Shown: positions 58,209-64,000 of the stretch, one piece after another
Layout: the number at the start of each line of letters is the position of its first letter
How positions within the stretch are numbered: position 1 is the first letter of the stretch
NCBI RefSeq assembly: GCF_004339015.1
Contig: NZ_SMFQ01000003.1
Span: forward strand, 372,001-436,000
Direction: 5' to 3'
Length of the DNA: 64,000 bases
DNA from: Cocleimonas flava
Lineage (GTDB): Bacteria; Pseudomonadota; Gammaproteobacteria; Thiotrichales; Thiotrichaceae
The notes under the pieces: generated by a model
Database searches by the model: none
The model's input: the letters and a program-made list of their open reading frames with translations, nothing else
What the model was told of the DNA's origin: nothing
Position numbers and translations under genes: made by a program

Positions 58209-59567
58209 TTATCGGTCTCGTTTATGCGCGGCTTCGATAGCTTCGGCCATTTCTTTCTCGACCTCAGCATCGAATTCACCGATATCTTCTTCGTTGTGAG
58301 TGCCCGCCAACGGATCATTATAGACATCAATATCCAGCTTACCCTCACTTTTAGCGACTACGGTTGATACTGTCGCATCACCCGATACATTCACTGCTGT
58401 TCTGATCATATCCATCAGACGATCGACACCTAGGACTAAACCGATACCTTCAACAGGTAAGCCCACCTGGGTAAACACCATGGACAACATGATTAAACCA
58501 ACACCTGGCACACCGGCTGTTCCTATTGAGGCCAGTACCGACATCAAAATAACCGTTAAGTAACCACCTACACCCAGTTCGACATTATAAACATTAGCGA
58601 TAAACACGGTGGCTACACCCTGCATAATGGCTGTTCCATCCATATTGATGGTTGCACCAAAGGGAACGGTGAAGGAAGCGACAGAATTATTCACACCAAA
58701 ACGTTCGGTGACCGTTCTCATGGTAACCGGAATCGTCGCGTTAGAACTTGCCGTACTGAAGGCGAATACCTGAACATTTCTGATCTTCTTCAAGAACATC
58801 GCGGGACTCAGCCCTGAGAAAACCTTGAGTACTATCATCAGCGTGATAAACAAATGGAACATTAATGCGCCGACCAATACCAGTACATATCCGGCCAATG
58901 ACGCGAGTAGATCAAGACCTAAGGTAGCGACTGCTTTTGCAATCAACGCGAATACTGCATAAGGAGCGACTGCCATGACGATGTTAACCATCTTCATCAT
59001 AATTTCATTCGCAATCTCAGCACCTTCTACAAAAGGTTTGGCTTTTCGACCTACCAACAGCATGCTAATACCCAAGAGAATCGAGAAGAAAATCAACGGC
59101 AACATATCACCCTGAGCCATTGATTTAACAGGATTTGTTGGGATGATATCGATTAATACCTGCGTCAATGGTGGAGATTCTTTACCCGTAAAAGCCGCGG
59201 CTGAATCTACATTCATGCCTTTACCAATACCGAAGCTAACCGCGATGATGATTGCAGTAGCGATCGCGATTGCCGTAGTCATCATATACAGGGCAAATGA
59301 TTTACCACCGACGCGACCCAGCATTCTGATATCACCGATACCACACACACCACAAATCAGAGAGAAGAATACCAACGGAACAACGAGCATTTTCAAGGCA
59401 TTAACGAACATCTTGCCTACGACATGAAACAGTCCATTAACGATATAGGTATCGACAAACGAATTTGAAATCAAACCTGTCAGGTTAAGGACTAACCCCA
59501 CAAGTATCCCCAAAGCCATGCCCAACAGCACTTTGACCGTCAGACTCATTTTTTTCTTTTCACTCAT
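58209..59567 (-). CDS. dicarboxylate/amino-acid:cation symporter (DAACS family)
   Basis: 452 residues with the GltPh-like topology. The signature regions are SNATIPVTMRTVTERFGV, VPFGATINMDGTAIM (the HP1/TM7 NMDGT motif) and SIGTAGVPGVGLIMLSMVF. The substrate-site Asp is in DRLMDMIRTAVNVSGD. It takes up glutamate, aspartate or C4-dicarboxylates with Na+ or H+; which one cannot be decided. The C-terminal tail (~50 residues) is acidic with a basic end. Confidence 0.92.
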   Translation of the reverse strand: MSEKKKMSLTVKVLLGMALGILVGLVLNLTGLISNSFVDTYIVNGLFHVVGKMFVNALKMLVVPLVFFSLICGVCGIGDIRMLGRVGGKSFALYMMTTAIAIATAIIIAVSFGIGKGMNVDSAAAFTGKESPPLTQVLIDIIPTNPVKSMAQGDMLPLIFFSILLGISMLLVGRKAKPFVEGAEIANEIMMKMVNIVMAVAPYAVFALIAKAVATLGLDLLASLAGYVLVLVGALMFHLFITLMIVLKVFSGLSPAMFLKKIRNVQVFAFSTASSNATIPVTMRTVTERFGVNNSVASFTVPFGATINMDGTAIMQGVATVFIANVYNVELGVGGYLTVILMSVLASIGTAGVPGVGLIMLSMVFTQVGLPVEGIGLVLGVDRLMDMIRTAVNVSGDATVSTVVAKSEGKLDIDVYNDPLAGTHNEEDIGEFDAEVEKEMAEAIEAAHKRDR

Positions 59568-59887
59568 AAAATTATCTCCATGTTATTAATAATTCCAATC
59601 ATTTAGTCCTGAAACTGTTGAGTTTTATTATGATTATTTCTTTAATTAACTCGCCTAATACTAAAAAAGTGTAGTACAGAATAATTGGAAAGTGATACAA
59701 ATTGACTGAAATTTGCCTCATTTACACAAGCCAAAAAACATGTATGGCTAAGTGATTAATTTTAAATAAAATATATTTTCATATTTAGATTAAACTTCTG
59801 CAACAAACACTCGTATTACTTGAATTTGCTTGTTACTTGCTAGTTTCTTTGTGAGAATGAGACATTCAAAATAATGGAATAGTTTTT
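59568..59887. other. divergent spacer, nothing specific recognised
   Basis: 320 AT-rich bases between the symporter and the CopD-like gene. It must hold both promoters; I see no clear -35/-10 pair, no palindrome of note and no small ORF with a good start. Confidence 0.4.
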
Positions 59888-60337
59888 ATGTTTATGTCGA
59901 TTGCACTAGCACTTCATGTATTAGCAGTAGTAGTTTGGGTTGGCGGTATGTTTTTTGCACATCAGGCGTTGCGCCCTGCTGCGGTAGACACTTTAGAACC
60001 ACCGTTACGCTTAACACTCTGGGTTGCTACCTTTAAACGTTTTTTTCCATGGGTCTGGCTTTGTGTGATTGTCATTCTGGTGACAGGGTTATGGATGATG
60101 ACGCAATTCCCTAAAGCTATTTATATTCACAGCATGATGGGTTTAGGAATAATCATGATGCTACTCTTCATGCATGTATTTTTTGCACCGTATAATAAAT
60201 TGAAGAAAGCTGTCGCATCTGAAAGCTGGCCAGAAGGCGGAAAAGCTTTAGGTCAAATCAGAATGTTCGTAGGAATTAATACAGTGATAGGCATTGTTAC
60301 TATTATTGTTGCTACTGCCGGTAGATACTTCATTTAG
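59888..60337 (+). CDS. CopD-domain-like membrane protein
   Basis: 149 residues with four hydrophobic helices. It has the CopD-like start ALHVLAVVVWVGGMFFAHQALRP with a His and a Trp in helix 1, then a cluster LWVATFKRFFPWVWL and a His in IYIHSMMGLG. CopD proteins take part in copper uptake or heme/redox handling. Here there is no copper operon, so the job is open. It is likely an independent transcript ending at the terminator 30 bases later. Confidence 0.75.
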   Translation: MFMSIALALHVLAVVVWVGGMFFAHQALRPAAVDTLEPPLRLTLWVATFKRFFPWVWLCVIVILVTGLWMMTQFPKAIYIHSMMGLGIIMMLLFMHVFFAPYNKLKKAVASESWPEGGKALGQIRMFVGINTVIGIVTIIVATAGRYFI

Positions 60338-60367
60338 TAGTTCTATCTAATCTAGATAATAAAAAGA

Positions 60368-60393
60368 AAGCCTCCTGCTATGGGGGCTTTTTT
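60368..60393 (+). terminator. intrinsic terminator after the CopD-like gene
   Basis: AAGCCTCC and GGGGGCTT pair (one G-U) around TGCTAT, followed by a T-run. Confidence 0.82.
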
Positions 60394-60397
60394 ATGT

Positions 60398-60453
60398 CTG
60401 TTATTTATTAGCTGTTATTTATTAGCTGTTTTTTATTAGCTGTTATTTATTGA
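60398..60453. repeat. four tandem copies of a 14-bp unit
   Basis: Unit CTGTTATTTATTAG repeats at 60398, 60412, 60426 and 60440; units 1 and 2 are identical and units 3 and 4 differ at one or two places. It lies in the 334-base gap between the CopD-like gene and RhlB, which otherwise contains the terminator before it and CACCCCCC copy 16. Confidence 0.85.
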
Positions 60454-60599
60454 GTGATAACTAATTGGAGGTAATTAATCAGTATCAAATAGGATAGAAA
60501 TAAAATCTAGCCAGTTTTAGAGGCTGGTTAAACCAATATAAAATTAGGTAGGTTGAAACCAAGTGTTTATGAAAATCTAAGACAAATACCGTAGGAGAG

Positions 60600-60632
60600 T
60601 ATTGCACCCCCCTACTTTGAGGCCTTTTTTTT
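60600..60632 (+). repeat. CACCCCCC element copy 16
   Basis: Core CACCCCCCTACTT at 60605-60617, then TGAGGCC and eight T. It is in terminator orientation for plus-strand transcripts but 263 bases beyond the CopD-like stop and after its own terminator. Confidence 0.88.
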
Positions 60633-60671
60633 AGTTAGCTTTAATTAGCTTTAGCTAACAATGTAAAGCAG

Positions 60672-62084
60672 TTAAGACGCTTTGGGCTTGTTATCTGATT
60701 TGTTAGCCGTTTTATTCGCTGATTGGTTGCCTGATTTATTACGAGGGTTTTTGCCCTTATAACCACCACCATTGCGAGGCTTTCCAGAGTGTTTCTGGCC
60801 AGGTTTGTTACCGTTGTTATTCGGTCGCTGTGGCACACGATCACGGGTAATACGCTTACGTGGTTTCAAATCGTCTGCGAGTAACTCTGCAGTTACACTC
60901 GCCATCTCTATCGACATACCGATGTATTCTTCAATTTCTGGCAAGTAGAAGGCAGTATCTTCACAAGCAAAACTATGAGCTTCACCCGATGCACCAGCAC
61001 GAGCGGTACGACCTATACGATGTACATAATCTTCCGCGATTTGAGGTAGATCATAATTGAACACATGCGACACATCATCAATGTGTAATCCACGCGCAGC
61101 TACATCCGTAGCTATCAATACCTGATGCTTACCCGCTGCAAATTCTTTTAACAGACTCTGGCGTTTGTTCTGGCGTACATCACCCGAAATAAGCACGGCT
61201 TGAATGTCATTGCCGCGCAAGTAGTCATCAATGGTTTCAGCATTACGTTTGGTATTTACAAAAACAATCGCACGCTCTGGTTTCAACTTTTGAATCAAAC
61301 CAATCAACAGTGGGATTTTTTCATCGTTAGATGGATAGTAAACATACTGCGCAATTTTCTTGGTATTAACTGCTTCGGCTTTGATTTCCAGTTTTTCAGG
61401 CTGGTTCATGTGCTCGTAGGACAATTCCATGACACGATGCGATAAGGTGGCAGAAAACATCATGCTGAGTCTTTTGCCTGGATCTGGTAAACGTCTTAAT
61501 AAAAAGCGAATATCCTGAATAAAACCAAGATCAAGCATGCGGTCGGCTTCATCAAGGACTAAGCCCTGACACTCGTGCAGGCTGAATACTTTTTTCTTCC
61601 AGTAATCAATAATTCGACCAGGTGTTCCAATCAGAACATCAACACCTGCTTCTATGGCTTTTTGTTGTTGATCGTAACCGGTTCCACCGTAGGCTAAGGC
61701 AATTTTTAATTCGGTATTTTTGCTCAGCTTTTCAGCATCTTTGGCAATCTGAATCGCGAGTTCGCGGGTTGGAGCGAGTATTACAAAGCGCACTTGAGAT
61801 TGGTTGCGCTTATTCTTATTCGGTTTTGGGTGTTTGATTAAATGTTGAAACGCAGCTAATAAAAACGCCGCTGTCTTGCCGGTTCCTGTTTGTGCCTGAC
61901 CGGCGATGTCTCTGCCTTCGAGACTGATTGGCAATGTTTTAGCCTGAATGGGTGTACAAAATTCAAAGCCCATTTCAGTGATTGCTGACTTTAACTCTGG
62001 CAGTAATGGCAAATCGGCAAATTTGACATCACTTAAATGTGTTTGGTGTAATTCTACTGTTTCTTCTTTTGTCGTATTATTCAT
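60672..62084 (-). CDS. rhlB: DEAD-box RNA helicase, RhlB-like
   Basis: 470 residues. The start THLSDVKFADLPLLPELKSAITEMGFEFCTPIQAKTLP and [15 protein letters not shown] match RhlB, the helicase of the RNA degradosome in enterics. [24 protein letters not shown] and HRIGRTARAG are intact. The C-terminal ~70 residues are a basic Asn/Lys/Gly-rich tail. Whether it binds RNase E cannot be told from the sequence. Confidence 0.9.
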   Translation of the reverse strand: MNNTTKEETVELHQTHLSDVKFADLPLLPELKSAITEMGFEFCTPIQAKTLPISLEGRDIAGQAQTGTGKTAAFLLAAFQHLIKHPKPNKNKRNQSQVRFVILAPTRELAIQIAKDAEKLSKNTELKIALAYGGTGYDQQQKAIEAGVDVLIGTPGRIIDYWKKKVFSLHECQGLVLDEADRMLDLGFIQDIRFLLRRLPDPGKRLSMMFSATLSHRVMELSYEHMNQPEKLEIKAEAVNTKKIAQYVYYPSNDEKIPLLIGLIQKLKPERAIVFVNTKRNAETIDDYLRGNDIQAVLISGDVRQNKRQSLLKEFAAGKHQVLIATDVAARGLHIDDVSHVFNYDLPQIAEDYVHRIGRTARAGASGEAHSFACEDTAFYLPEIEEYIGMSIEMASVTAELLADDLKPRKRITRDRVPQRPNNNGNKPGQKHSGKPRNGGGYKGKNPRNKSGNQSANKTANKSDNKPKAS

Positions 62085-62134
62085 TTATTATTTCTATGTT
62101 ATGAAAGCTCTAATCGACATGATCTGAACTTTCC

Positions 62135-62977
62135 TTATGCGAGCCATGATAATTGCATAGCTTCCAGCACGGGTTTAGTGTCCGGCATCTTTGTGCGCCA
62201 GATTGAAAATGACTCAGCGGCTTGCTCTACTAACATCCCCAGCCCGTTCATTACTTTAGTAGCACCTTGATCTTCGCACCAAAATTCAAATGCAGTTGGT
62301 CTACCTCCGTACATCATATCATAACAATGCACGCCTGACGCTAAACAGCTTTCAGGGATCGGTGGCATGATGCCTTGAAGGCTAGCCGCTGTGCCATTGA
62401 TGATTAAATCGTATTCGCCTTCGATGTCATTAAAGCCGCCACCCGCTAATTCACATACTGGAGAGTTCTGCTGTGCCAGTTCCTGCATATCAGCGACTAA
62501 TTCTGTGGCGCGTTCCGGGGTGCGATTAGCGATAAATATTTGACTCGGTAATTGCATTAATAACGGTTGCAGAATACCTCTGACTGCACCACCTGCCCCT
62601 AGAATTAAAATGCGTTTGCCCTGTATCTGGCTGTGATGATTTTCTACCAGATCACGAACCAAGCCGATTCCATCGGTATTAGTACCGTAAATGCTGCCAT
62701 CTTCTCTAAATACCAGGGTATTTACTGCTCCCGCTTTTTTGGCATAATCACTTAATTCATCTGCCAATTCCCACGCTTCCTGTTTGAAGGGTACGGTTAC
62801 ATTTAAACCCATACCTCCGCCTTTACGAAAAGCTTCAACCGTTTCTTTGAATTCATCTGTAGGAGATAACAGCGCTTCATACATGATATCTTCGTCCGCT
62901 TGTTGCGCGAACATCTGATGAATCTGCGGTGATTTACTGTGGGCGATAGGGTTACCGATAACGGCGTATTTATCCAT
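62135..62977 (-). CDS. aroE: shikimate dehydrogenase
   Basis: 280 residues, normal. It reduces 3-dehydroshikimate with NADPH in aromatic amino-acid synthesis. Motifs are NPIAHSKSP (substrate Ser), NVTVPFKQEA (catalytic Lys), NTDGIGLVRDL (Asp) and the nucleotide-binding GAGGAVRG. A CACCCCCC element lies upstream and separates it from hemB on the same strand. Confidence 0.96.
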   Translation of the reverse strand: MDKYAVIGNPIAHSKSPQIHQMFAQQADEDIMYEALLSPTDEFKETVEAFRKGGGMGLNVTVPFKQEAWELADELSDYAKKAGAVNTLVFREDGSIYGTNTDGIGLVRDLVENHHSQIQGKRILILGAGGAVRGILQPLLMQLPSQIFIANRTPERATELVADMQELAQQNSPVCELAGGGFNDIEGEYDLIINGTAASLQGIMPPIPESCLASGVHCYDMMYGGRPTAFEFWCEDQGATKVMNGLGMLVEQAAESFSIWRTKMPDTKPVLEAMQLSWLA

Positions 62978-63029
62978 TTGTGTGAATCCTGTGCGTTTAT
63001 CTCTTATCCATCAAACATTATTGAGATAA

Positions 63030-63078
63030 TACACCCCACCACTTTCTAAAATAATGCCTATAAGTGGGGGGGTGCCTT
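63030..63078 (-). repeat. CACCCCCC element copy 17, with a facing half-copy
   Basis: Full core 63062-63074, read CACCCCCCCACTT on the minus strand, then ATAGGC and an interrupted T-run. It is in terminator orientation downstream of hemB. A degenerate core in the other orientation (CACCCCACCACTT, 63032-63044) faces it, and the two match at 12 of 13 positions. Together they make a long inverted repeat with a 17-base loop. Confidence 0.88.
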
Positions 63079-63130
63079 TGAATTAAGTGGGTATTTATTT
63101 TGGCTTACTGTAACTACAATATGGCGCTAT

Positions 63131-64000
<870 letters not shown>

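Noticed and set aside
60398-60453. CRISPR array
   Set aside because: Units are contiguous 14-mers without spacers and no cas gene is nearby.

Overview
The window reads as chromosome of a free-living Gram-negative gammaproteobacterium. It is AT-rich and densely coded on both strands. The evidence for Gammaproteobacteria is the mnmA-hflD gene pair, a TIGR02647-type small protein, CreD, an LpxL/HtrB-type lipid A acyltransferase, YedI/DUF808, and RhlB- and RhlE-type DEAD helicases. Lipoprotein multiheme cytochromes, a di-heme peroxidase and a 115-kDa-class NAD-glutamate dehydrogenase suggest an aquatic, respiratorily flexible organism; a Thiotrichales-like marine lineage is only a guess. There is no prophage, IS element, CRISPR array or rRNA operon. 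Almost every gene is core metabolism or a housekeeping family.

Layout. 1-5.4 kb: DUF808 membrane protein (cut by the window edge), DUF3047 protein, a VTT-membrane/flavin disulfide reductase fusion in operon with a sterol-desaturase-like hydroxylase, and a DsbA-fold isomerase. 5.6-9.4 kb: ilvIHC branched-chain amino-acid operon on the minus strand, followed upstream by tRNA-Met. 9.6-19.6 kb: large SNF2 helicase, LuxR-like regulator, tandem START-domain proteins, NAD-glutamate dehydrogenase. 19.8-26 kb: EamA transporter, small lipoprotein, then the wobble-uridine modification genes selU(mnmH)-selD (minus) and mnmA-hflD (plus). 26-32.5 kb: acyltransferase, SRPBCC-GyrI protein, two orphans, a histone-H1-like/HhH protein and a di-heme peroxidase. 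32.5-42.6 kb: tsaD, RhlE, yaiI, M23 peptidase, TauE, two hypothetical genes, SDR, RBBP9-like hydrolase, CreD. 42.9-53 kb: RND efflux permease and adaptor, DUF4124 protein, and a divergent pair of octaheme and pentaheme cytochromes c. 53-64 kb: proS, MFS, purH, a DAACS symporter, CopD-like protein, RhlB, aroE and hemB (cut by the window edge).

The most unusual signal is non-coding. A dispersed short element with the near-invariant 13-mer CACCCCCCYACTT, then a partly conserved RGGC block and a T-run, occurs 17 times. Sixteen copies lie outside or at the edge of genes and one lies wholly inside a gene. Eleven stand downstream of a gene in the orientation expected of a transcription terminator. 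Three are antisense to their neighbours, two sit in 5' leaders, and one is inside a coding sequence. Unlike ordinary terminators the C-rich box is conserved while the flanking stem mostly is not, which suggests sequence-specific recognition. I do not recognise this family. Each copy is listed as a repeat, with strand given as the strand that reads the C-rich core into the T-run.

Other regulatory structure includes a perfect 10-4-10 palindrome between the RND operon and the DUF4124 gene, three AATTGTTAAT repeats between the two cytochrome genes, a 97-bp imperfect palindrome after ilvC, and several short tandem duplications in spacers.
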